Below are positions 1 through 6,133 of a stretch of 64,000 nt of DNA, piece after piece. This DNA comes from Microcaldota archaeon (lineage in GTDB: Archaea; Micrarchaeota; Micrarchaeia; Norongarragalinales; SBBD01), in NCBI GenBank assembly GCA_018819225.1, contig JAHJQN010000003.1, forward strand, positions 186,001 through 250,000, read 5' to 3'. Made by a program: the position numbers and the translations under genes. The notes under the pieces were generated by a model. The model saw only the letters and a list, made by a program, of their open reading frames with translations, was not told the DNA's origin and ran no database searches. Position 1 is the first letter of the stretch. Each line of letters starts with the position of its first letter.

Positions 1-302
1 CGTACAGCGCCCCTGCACTAAAGGGTTTGTTCAGTCACTATTTCTTGATTGACTTTGAAGGCGACTCTACCGCACGAGTATATTAAACGCGGCTCTATTT
101 CGGGAATAGGTAGTAAGCCCACCGAATATAGAGTCAACCCCGCCAAGCCGCCCACCGTTACCAACCGTGCCCACCGAAGGAAACCTACCGCGGTTGGCCG
201 TCTTGTTCGTCGAAAACCGAATTTATGGTCAACCAATCGAATATGCGGGCAGAAGGTATTTTGTAGGCAAAGCCCCCCTGTCCAGCCTTGCACCTTAAAT
301 AG
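1..302. other. gene-free left edge with short repeats and stem-loop potential
   Basis: No convincing gene is visible here. A TATA-like stretch (about 79-86, plus strand) precedes an imperfect inverted repeat with arms at 93-103 and 122-133. The octamer GCCCACCG occurs three times (117-124, 150-157, 169-176). On the minus strand a further 7-bp stem, CCAACCG with CGGTTGG, is possible around 161-200. The stretch could be the end of the neighbouring insertion sequence or a degenerate or non-coding host segment. The ORFs crossing it show no recognisable protein features. Confidence 0.4.
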
Positions 303-1520
303 TCATTTTATGTGTAGGAGTGGCAATTTATGTGCAACGTCATTTAGGTCAATGGGAATCTTGTTCTCCTTAGCTTCGTGCACCAGAACGACCAAGTTGT
401 GGCATAGAACTTTGGCTAAGGCCTCGTTGACCTGCGCCTGCTCGTTCCTGGAGAAGAGCCTGTTGTCGAACTTGCGTTTGAGCATGCTGAAGGTAGATTC
501 GACGTTGCTTCGGCAGTGGTAGGCCTGCATGAATGCCTCGTTGTTGTATCTGAAGTAGTGGTACATCTTCCGCCAAGCCTGGCTAGAGAGCTTCTTGCCG
601 GTGCTGTTGGATTTGAATGGGATGAATGGCACGACGCCCATATCCCATGCAGACTGGAGGTTCTTTCGAGAGCTATATCCTTTGTCGGCGACAACAGATT
701 CTACGCGGAAGCCTTCAGTAGTCTCCTGGAGTAAATGCGGGAACTCCGGAGAATCACTCGAAGTTCCATCCGTGACGTTGATTGAGGTTACGATGTTTGT
801 CTTTACCCCGCAGGCGATGTGAACCTTGATCCAATCCTTGACTCTCCGGTCTTGGTTAAAGCGGTAGTCAAACCAGCGGGAATAGAAAGCTGAAGAAAGG
901 CCAGAGGCGTCGATGGCTATCGTATCTTCCAAACCAGCCAATGGCAAGGCTGAAATCCTAATCAAGGCTTTGAGAATCGGGGTTAGCTCGGGCTTGTTGA
1001 AGTACTTGAGAACGGTATTGAAATGGGGGGTCTTGCTCAAGTATCCTCTGCGTCTGGCGATTTCCAAGTCTGAATGAGCCCGTCTGGAAGAAAGACATTC
1101 GTATACCTTAGTAGTACAGGCAAAAAGCATTTCCCGAAGGTTTGAGGATGGTCTTCCCCGTTTGCAATCCCGCTTGTCAGGAACAAGCGAGGTAATATCC
1201 TCTAAAAATTCAAGGAAAAGGAGCTTTTCTTCAGTTTGAGCTGCATTGTAAGCAGGCCAGTCTTGAGGAAAAGTCGTGCGTTCGGGCGATGGCTCCTTTG
1301 ACTCAAAAAGCGTGTCCAACAACTCCTCTGGCGGGCTTTGAACGCCGACAAACGCGCCCAAGGTTTGTTTCGCAGCGATTCTCTCTTCAGGGGATATTGA
1401 GAATCTCCGTTTACATGACCCGCAATGATATGACTTGACTTTTCTTCCCCCATCAGACCAAACTCCGATTTGAATTGTCTTAATTGAACCGCAATACTTG
1501 CAGAATGGTGTTTCTTCCAC
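303..1520 (-). CDS. DDE transposase with N-terminal zinc ribbon (insertion-sequence transposase)
   Basis: A 405-residue transposase that should cut and rejoin the ends of its own insertion sequence. The N-terminus has a zinc ribbon (CKYC near residue 8, CGSC near residue 33) typical of DNA-binding transposase heads. The catalytic core shows the expected acidic residues: Asp in AIDASG (about 203), Asp in VADKGY (about 278) and Glu in NVESTF (about 341), followed by a basic stretch. Length and motifs suggest an intact enzyme of the IS5/IS1182-like DDE_Tnp_1 group; the exact IS family is not certain. The start is GTG. No clear terminal inverted repeats could be found by eye. It stands at the outer edge of the restriction-modification-like island and is the best visible evidence of mobility there. 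Confidence 0.85.
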   Translation of the reverse strand: MEETPFCKYCGSIKTIQIGVWSDGGRKVKSYHCGSCKRRFSISPEERIAAKQTLGAFVGVQSPPEELLDTLFESKEPSPERTTFPQDWPAYNAAQTEEKLLFLEFLEDITSLVPDKRDCKRGRPSSNLREMLFACTTKVYECLSSRRAHSDLEIARRRGYLSKTPHFNTVLKYFNKPELTPILKALIRISALPLAGLEDTIAIDASGLSSAFYSRWFDYRFNQDRRVKDWIKVHIACGVKTNIVTSINVTDGTSSDSPEFPHLLQETTEGFRVESVVADKGYSSRKNLQSAWDMGVVPFIPFKSNSTGKKLSSQAWRKMYHYFRYNNEAFMQAYHCRSNVESTFSMLKRKFDNRLFSRNEQAQVNEALAKVLCHNLVVLVHEAKENKIPIDLNDVAHKLPLLHIK

Positions 1521-1562
1521 AATATCTACCCCACATAACTACATACCTATATTTGTAGGATA

Positions 1563-1580
1563 GATATATTTTTAAATAGA
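1563..1580. promoter_or_regulatory. AT-rich divergent promoter region
   Basis: The sequence TATTTTTAAATAGATA contains a TATA box whose centre lies about 26 nt before the ATG at 1600, giving a leaderless transcript for the small plus-strand gene. Read on the minus strand the same A/T block could serve the transposase, whose start is at 1520. Confidence 0.5.
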
Positions 1581-1599
1581 TATCATCTCATGTAGATAC

Positions 1600-1758
1600 A
1601 TGGGCATAATGAACCAGAGAATTGATGACGAGCTGGACCAGCGCTTCAGGGAAGAGGTCGCCAAGAGGTATGGATGGAAGAAAGGGAACTTGAAGAAAGC
1701 GCTTGAAGAAGCTATTAATGCGTGGGTAGGCCAGAAAGAGAAAGCCATGAGAAAATAG
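1600..1758 (+). CDS. small ribbon-helix-helix-like protein (52 aa)
   Basis: A 52-residue ORF starting MGIMNQRIDDEL and ending KAMRK. A short N-terminal strand segment, then a helix rich in Glu/Arg, a turn around YGWKKG, and a second helix LKKALEEAINAW follow the pattern of archaeal MetJ/Arc-type (ribbon-helix-helix) DNA-binding proteins and antitoxins. The ATG lies about 26 nt downstream of a TATA box, which supports leaderless expression. It converges on the GHKL ATPase with its stop codon directly abutting that gene's stop. It may be an island repressor or an orphan antitoxin; no toxin gene is visible beside it. Assignment rests on size and residue pattern only. Confidence 0.6.
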   Translation: MGIMNQRIDDELDQRFREEVAKRYGWKKGNLKKALEEAINAWVGQKEKAMRK

Positions 1759-3309
1759 TTACGACTTCTTGCGAAGAATCATTGTTAGATTATCCAATAA
1801 GTCAACGTCCCGCGTAATCTCGTCATACTTGGTTTTGAACTCTTCGACCGTAGATGCGGATTCTATCGCAATTAATACGGCTGTGGCCTTGAAAATATGA
1901 TAAACAAGGCCTGGAAGCCTCGCTTGGCTATGGGCAAACGCATATGAAGGATTAAGGGAATTAATGAGTAATACTTTTTTCCGTGAATCAAAAACAACCT
2001 CTGGCTCAAGCACGCTCAGTGGTTTTACTTCAATCTCAATTTTACCGCTTCTTATAAGCGTGGCTAGATTTGATTTTTGTTCATCCCTGCGAATAACGCT
2101 CTGCGAAGAAATCGTTATATCACGACGAGATGGTGTTCTTTGGGATTTTGCTGGACGAATTGGGTCGAGATGTGATGATGTTTGAAAAGCCTGGGTTACT
2201 CCAACGGGAATTGTCTTTGATATGAGTTCTTCCTTAACGCCTTCCCAGACAATATACTCTTTTTTCAACAAGGATACGATTCTTCGTTTTAACCACTCGA
2301 CAAATGCCATATAGGCCGGGTGGGTTAGGATGAACCCTGCCCGGTTCGTTTGGAGTGCATCGTTCAGGCCATCGGCATTTAAGGAGACGTGTATCTTGTT
2401 GTACAACATCCGAGGATGAGTGAAAGTCGCAAAATTTATTACTCCGGTAACGCTATCGACATTAACCAACCTGCCGTAAATTCTTATGTTGACGCCATAG
2501 CTCTTTGGCTCTTCTTTATTGAAAAAAACTATTTTTCCCGTTACTGGACCGACTTCGGGAACATCCTCGTCAATTGGATAGGTATTTCTTATCCTTCCGA
2601 CGATATCTTCCGGTTTTACTTCAATTTCCCCTTGAACACCAGTTCCGCTTAGTACTATCCTAAACCCATCAATCAATGGCATTGTCTTTACGAGGCGCCG
2701 TTTAACTGCGAGAACATCAATCCCCTTCAACGCGTCCTTGTTTAAGTCGAGAAGGGTTATTGTGGTTCCGCTACCGCTTTTATCGGTCTTTTCAGAAATA
2801 ACATGTAACTTGAACTTGTCGACGAACTCGGATTTATCAAACTCTTCAAAGTTGAAAGACGCAGATGAGACGATCCCATTCTTCCAGGTGGAAATGTTAA
2901 ATTTCTTGCAAACCTGATAGAGCGATATTTTTCCTATCCCAAATTTCCCAATGATATAGCGCTTAACACCTTTGAATGAACGAATTTTCCGGTTGTCTTT
3001 TTCAGTATGGGAAATGTAGAAGAAATGGACTAATCCATCCGGCGTCATTCCCTCGCCATCGTCTTCAATAGAAATCGTATCATCTTCAAGGCGAATCCGC
3101 ACTACGCTAGCCAGTGCATCACTTGCATTAGAAACTAACTCGTCAAAGATAATCAGAGGGTTCGGGTAAAACGTCGTACTTAGTTGTTTAATGATACGAG
3201 TCCCGACTCGGATATCGTGGTCTCCTTCTCCGATCCCGATGTTATTTTCGAAGTCGACGTTCACCCTTTTTCCAGGAACTGGCATAAGCTTTTTAACCCG
3301 AATTTCCAT
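1759..3309 (-). CDS. MutL/MORC-like GHKL ATPase of a restriction-modification island
   Basis: A 516-residue protein with a complete N-terminal GHKL (Hsp90/MutL/histidine kinase) ATP-binding fold: N-box DELVSNASDA (residues 56-65), G1 motif DDGEGM (83-88) and G2 motif GKFGIGK (121-127). After the ATPase there is an S5-like region ending in a TNRAGF motif near residue 320, then a poorly conserved C-terminal half with a low-complexity linker about 365-400. MutL/MORC homologues of this kind are known from restriction-modification operons that also contain a C5 methylase, a Vsr-like nuclease and other nucleases. Exactly those partners lie next door here, so a DNA-remodelling or sensing role in that system is inferred. 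No Shine-Dalgarno is obvious, and the 270 bp upstream are strongly structured (see the RNA at 3325-3514). Base composition looks more A/T-rich than the chromosomal genes to the right. Confidence 0.8.
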   Translation of the reverse strand: MEIRVKKLMPVPGKRVNVDFENNIGIGEGDHDIRVGTRIIKQLSTTFYPNPLIIFDELVSNASDALASVVRIRLEDDTISIEDDGEGMTPDGLVHFFYISHTEKDNRKIRSFKGVKRYIIGKFGIGKISLYQVCKKFNISTWKNGIVSSASFNFEEFDKSEFVDKFKLHVISEKTDKSGSGTTITLLDLNKDALKGIDVLAVKRRLVKTMPLIDGFRIVLSGTGVQGEIEVKPEDIVGRIRNTYPIDEDVPEVGPVTGKIVFFNKEEPKSYGVNIRIYGRLVNVDSVTGVINFATFTHPRMLYNKIHVSLNADGLNDALQTNRAGFILTHPAYMAFVEWLKRRIVSLLKKEYIVWEGVKEELISKTIPVGVTQAFQTSSHLDPIRPAKSQRTPSRRDITISSQSVIRRDEQKSNLATLIRSGKIEIEVKPLSVLEPEVVFDSRKKVLLINSLNPSYAFAHSQARLPGLVYHIFKATAVLIAIESASTVEEFKTKYDEITRDVDLLDNLTMILRKKS

Positions 3310-3324
3310 AGAATAGTAAAGGAC

Positions 3325-3514
3325 GGTTGGGCCCTCTCAGCTCATTATCTGTTCATCGGGCCACGGAGCTGTTGCCGCTTCCTTTGGGGTTGCGGCGAAC
3401 CTACCGTGTTTCCCAATCCTCCCGCCCTTCGGTTCCCCGGTCGTTTGACAGCCCCGGGAAACATATCAACTCCACGAGTCTTCGTGAACCGCCCCAAAAA
3501 CCAGGAAAGCCTGG
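3325..3514 (-). ncRNA. candidate structured RNA or leader upstream of the GHKL ATPase
   Basis: This 273-bp gap is G/C-rich and folds strongly when read on the minus strand. The visible helices, in plus-strand coordinates, are: 3501-3505 with 3510-3514; 3473-3477 with 3482-3486; a 9-bp helix 3432-3440 with 3454-3462; a two-part hairpin (3362-3366 with 3404-3408, inside it 3374-3378 with 3392-3396); 3330-3334 with 3358-3362; and a long-range closing helix of about 8 bp joining the region near 3487-3494 to 3322-3329. A TATA-like element (CTTATATACTT, 3536-3546) would place the 5' end near 3512. I compared it by eye with SRP RNA and RNase P RNA signature motifs and found no match. It may be an independent RNA or a 5' leader of the ATPase mRNA. 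Confidence 0.55.
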
Positions 3515-3535
3515 CAATGCAGGAGTGCGCTTTTC

Positions 3536-3546
3536 AAGTATATAAG
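3536..3546 (-). promoter_or_regulatory. TATA box for the structured RNA/ATPase transcript
   Basis: CTTATATACTT on the minus strand, about 25 nt upstream of the first hairpin of the structured segment. It lies just downstream of the methylase stop codon, so the RNA and ATPase could be transcribed separately from the methylase. Confidence 0.45.
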
Positions 3547-3582
3547 CTTATGGGTCGAATCCTGGCAAGCGACGAAGCAGTC

Positions 3583-4644
3583 TTAGCCGATTGCCGTAAA
3601 AATGGCCTTTCCGACAGCATTCATTAGGCGAGGAGGGACTGCGTTTCCGACTTGGGTGTATTGTGGGCAGCTTTCCTTGCGGTGTGGGCCACCAGTCGTC
3701 CGCGGTCCAAGGAATCGGAAGGAATCTGGGAATGACTGGAGTCTCGCCATCTCCCGTACCGAAAGGATTCTCGGTTGCGAGTAATGGATGAAATCATCTG
3801 GCAGCGTAGTCATCGTGGGGGCAGGCTGTGATCCATTCAGCCTTATCGTGTACAGTTTCTTTGTTCCTGCCCATGCATCAACCCCCCGCAGGGTTGCTCC
3901 TTCTTCCACCATCGAGAAACGCCTCTTTACCAAGGAGGAATGGTGGGAAGTCAGGTGGTTATGAAGTATCCGCTGGCCCTTACGCATAATTCGCTGGTAC
4001 TGGGTCCTCGCGGGGAATAGGTACTCGGTGGCTGACGAGCCTTGCTGCAAGAAGCTCAAATCGCTTATTGCTTCGCTCACGGTTACAGTATCGGATTCTG
4101 GAACCTTAAATTCAGCTAAGTCGATTTCAGCATCAAGAGCGCCCAGTAGAAAAAGTCTTTTTCGTCGCTGTGGTACGCCATGATTTGCCGCATCGAAGAC
4201 CCGCTCGGATACGGCGTATCCAGCCTTCTTCAGCCCCCGTCTGATTGATTCAACGAAAAAGCCATGGTCCATTGTCAGGAGGCCGGTAACGTTTTCAATA
4301 AGGATTAGCGGTGGCTTCAGTTCTCGCGCCAACCTGAGGACTTCCTTGAAGAGGTAGTTCCGAGTATCGTTGGAAGCTCGGCGACCGGCAGTCGAGAATC
4401 CCTGGCAAGGTAGACCAGCGAAGATGAGGTCAGGAACTTCCCCGGCGATAGATTTGATTTCCGAACCCGATAGTTTGCGGATATCTTTTTGGATCAGGGG
4501 GGTACTTGAGTGGTTTGAGGAGTAGGTCCACGCGGCTTGAGGATTCAACTCATTCGCAGCGATAACCCGGAAACCAGCTAGTCTTAAGCCTTCTGAGGCA
4601 CCACCTGCCCCCGCAAAAAGGTCAACTGCGGTAAGGTTACCCAT
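3583..4644 (-). CDS. dcm: DNA (cytosine-5) methyltransferase
   Basis: A 353-residue C5-cytosine DNA methyltransferase with the standard motif order: motif I DLFAGAGG near the N-terminus (AdoMet binding), motif IV GLPCQGFS with the catalytic Cys, motif VI ENVTGLL, motif VIII QRRKRLF, and motif X QVGNAVPP near the end. The target-recognition region lies between VIII and the PAPTMTT/MARLQSFP block, so the DNA site cannot be read off. I chose the ATG at 4644 (MGNLTAVDL) because motif I begins right after it and a GAGG precedes it. A longer upstream reading would add 46 residues that actually belong to an overlapping small gene in another frame. It is followed by the structured RNA and GHKL ATPase and preceded by the small RHH gene and vsr. 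It should protect the host DNA against the island nuclease. Confidence 0.92.
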   Translation of the reverse strand: MGNLTAVDLFAGAGGASEGLRLAGFRVIAANELNPQAAWTYSSNHSSTPLIQKDIRKLSGSEIKSIAGEVPDLIFAGLPCQGFSTAGRRASNDTRNYLFKEVLRLARELKPPLILIENVTGLLTMDHGFFVESIRRGLKKAGYAVSERVFDAANHGVPQRRKRLFLLGALDAEIDLAEFKVPESDTVTVSEAISDLSFLQQGSSATEYLFPARTQYQRIMRKGQRILHNHLTSHHSSLVKRRFSMVEEGATLRGVDAWAGTKKLYTIRLNGSQPAPTMTTLPDDFIHYSQPRILSVREMARLQSFPDSFRFLGPRTTGGPHRKESCPQYTQVGNAVPPRLMNAVGKAIFTAIG

Positions 4645-4795
4645 GCGAACGAGGCCTCTTGTATTTTTTCCACTTAGAAAACGCAAGGATAAGATCCTTA
4701 ATAGCCTTCTCCTTACTAGGTGCGCCCGCATCTGCCTTGAACCGCGAAACGATCCAATTCTCCTCCTCCGAGAGGGAGACATTAATCCCGGGCAT
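4637..4795 (-). CDS. small RHH-like protein coupled to the methylase (52 aa)
   Basis: A 52-codon ORF (starts MPGINVSLSEEE, ends KRPRSHG) whose stop overlaps the methylase start by 8 nt, a typical translational-coupling arrangement. A short N-terminal strand (INVSLSEEE), a helix (ENWIVSRFKADAG) and a second helix (SKEKAIKDLILAFSKW) fit a compact ribbon-helix-helix or helical DNA-binding protein. A run of alternating TA at about 4825-4833 could be its TATA box, just behind the vsr stop. The position suggests a control protein that sets methylase versus nuclease expression, as small C-proteins do in other restriction-modification systems. Function is inferred from context only. Confidence 0.6.
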   Translation of the reverse strand: MPGINVSLSEEENWIVSRFKADAGAPSKEKAIKDLILAFSKWKKYKRPRSHG

Positions 4796-4833
4796 AAATC
4801 CCACTACTAATTATAACAAAATGATATATATAG

Positions 4834-5250
4834 TCATAATTTATAATACCTCGTATTCAAAGCCCGGCTTATCTTCTTCAATGATTTCAGGGGAGTTGCA
4901 GTTATCTCGTGCTCCCAGATGCGAATTACTCGCCAACCCATTTTCCTTAAGGCCAACCGTTGCTTCTTATCCCTGCGTATATTCACCTCTAGCTTGTTTC
5001 TCCAGAAGGACGAAAGCGCCTTACGTCGTTGCAGGTAGTGCCAGCCGTGCCAGAAATCACCGTCAATGAACACCGCTAGCCTCTTGGCTTTGATAACAAT
5101 GTCGGGATGTCCAGGGAGCTCGGAGTAGATTGAGAACTTAATCCCGGACGAACGCAACAGTTTCCGCATTACCTTCTCTGGTTTTGTATGCTTGCCCTTG
5201 ATACTAGACATTATCCTACTGCGCGTCCGTCGGTCGAAAATATCGACCAT
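4834..5250 (-). CDS. vsr: Vsr-like (very short patch repair) DNA mismatch endonuclease
   Basis: A 138-residue protein with the features of the Vsr family: N-terminal MVDIFDRRTRSRIMSSI block, the KPEKVMRKLLR helix, PDIV, the catalytic FIDGDFWHG motif, and the C-terminal RIWEHE. Vsr enzymes nick next to T:G mismatches produced when 5-methylcytosine deaminates, and usually accompany a Dcm-type methylase, which is present here. In MutL/MORC-type islands Vsr-fold nucleases have also been proposed to be the restriction nuclease itself. One motif difference: the family's zinc-binding cysteines are not apparent in this protein. Confidence 0.9.
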   Translation of the reverse strand: MVDIFDRRTRSRIMSSIKGKHTKPEKVMRKLLRSSGIKFSIYSELPGHPDIVIKAKRLAVFIDGDFWHGWHYLQRRKALSSFWRNKLEVNIRRDKKQRLALRKMGWRVIRIWEHEITATPLKSLKKISRALNTRYYKL

Positions 5251-5324
5251 GAACGCTAGAAGTGGTTTGGCTTAATTAAACCGGTTGAAAATCCTTTTAA
5301 GTAGGTCGCGTGCGTACACCTAGT

Positions 5325-5804
5325 ATGCGAGTAAAAACCTATTTGCGCAAGGGAGCGGGTAATAAGAAATTCGTTACAATCGTTAAGACGATAACCGATG
5401 CACTTGGTAATATTGACGGTTCAACCCGAATCAAGGAGGCGCTTCTTGAGGAACTTACAAAAAACAGGTCCAACCTTGGTGCTGCATGGCAAGACGGGGA
5501 CCAGTTATTGAACATCCTTGGCAAGAATTCAGACCACCGCTTCGATATCTATAATTGGGAGACTAAGACCGCTATCGAGGTTGAGGAAAGTGAAGTCAAG
5601 TACGTTTGTAAGGACTTTGTCAAATTGGCGATTGGTGCAAGGCGCGGGCGGGTTGCCAACGCAATGCTAGTTTGCCCAATTGCATATGGGGGCAAGACAC
5701 TCAAGCGACCGGTGGCGATATATACAAATGCCGTATCAATTTCGCACTTCATGTCCGACTTCTTATGGATGAAGAATCTAGCCATAATCGGCTATGAGAA
5801 GTAG
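5325..5804 (+). CDS. putative PD-(D/E)XK-like nuclease of the island
   Basis: A 159-residue protein transcribed away from vsr. I chose the ATG at 5325 rather than an upstream GTG because a TATA-like TTTTAAGTA (5293-5301) lies about 27 nt before it, giving a leaderless mRNA. The central part reads DIYNWETKTAIEVEESE: an acidic residue, a beta-strand pair, then Glu-x-Glu, which resembles the active site of restriction endonucleases in which the usual Lys is replaced by Glu (BamHI is an example). A helix with CKDFVKLAIGARRG and a following strand (ANAMLVCPIA) match the layout of such folds. I cannot name its family; context makes a restriction endonuclease likely. Confidence 0.55.
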   Translation: MRVKTYLRKGAGNKKFVTIVKTITDALGNIDGSTRIKEALLEELTKNRSNLGAAWQDGDQLLNILGKNSDHRFDIYNWETKTAIEVEESEVKYVCKDFVKLAIGARRGRVANAMLVCPIAYGGKTLKRPVAIYTNAVSISHFMSDFLWMKNLAIIGYEK

Positions 5805-5970
5805 ACTCATAACCACTCCAAGCGCCCCGGCTACCCTCACTACCCGATTTTGTGTGCAGCCCATCGATTAAATGTGCAACAGCCAGTATATGTGCAAAGC
5901 CCCCCCTCCCCAAAGATTTAAATACTTGTAACTGTACAGTAGTAACACGTTCCGGTGTAATAGTGTGTGG
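5805..5970. other. junction between the island and the surface-protein cluster
   Basis: No gene. The heptamer-like TGTGCA(A/G) occurs three times (about 5852, 5874, 5891), and GCAAAGCCCCCC at 5894-5905 repeats a 12-mer found at 267-278 on the far side of the island. A TATA box (ATTTAAATA, 5916-5924) follows and should drive the downstream surface-protein genes from a start near 5946. Confidence 0.45.
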
Positions 5971-6105
5971 ATGGCTAGCAAATTCCGCCAGCAGGAGGAC
6001 GCTCGCCATTGAAAGTGGAAAGAAAATAGGTTGAACGGTCGGCCATGGTTTGCGCAAGGGCTGAAACATGCAGATGCCGGAATGAAACCAGTGAAGCGCG
6101 CATAA
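5971..6105 (+). pseudogene. short ORF interrupted by an in-frame TGA, directly before the giant surface protein
   Basis: An ATG at 5971, about 25 nt after the expected transcription start, opens MASKFRQQEDARH, then meets TGA at 6010-6012. The same frame continues without another stop to TAA at 6103-6105, one base before the next ATG at 6107. Read through, it would be 44 codons with a normal-looking basic composition (KWKENRLNGRPWF, then HADAGMKPVKRA). It could be a leader peptide that ends at TGA, a broken small gene, or coincidence. TGA is an ordinary stop elsewhere in the window (for example at 11734 and 14101), so recoding is not the default explanation. Confidence 0.3.
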
Positions 6106-6133
6106 CATGAAGCGCGGAAAAAAAGGCGATGAA

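Noticed and set aside
49..522. plus-strand ORF of 157 codons at the left edge
   Set aside because: It overlaps the transposase 3' end antisense and has no recognisable features.
303..1560. terminal inverted repeats of the insertion sequence
   Set aside because: Comparing 260-345 with 1520-1560 gave only short partial matches, so the IS borders were not annotated.
3325..3514. structured RNA as SRP RNA or RNase P RNA
   Set aside because: I could not find the SRP helix 8 core or the RNase P conserved regions CR-I and CR-V, so no known name is given.
3548..3565. T-arm-like GGGTCGAATCC near the methylase stop
   Set aside because: The flanking bases do not form a 5-bp stem and no anticodon or acceptor arms fit.
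5971..6105. UGA read as selenocysteine or tryptophan
   Set aside because: TGA ends several genes in the window and no insertion element was seen; kept only as a possibility in the findings.
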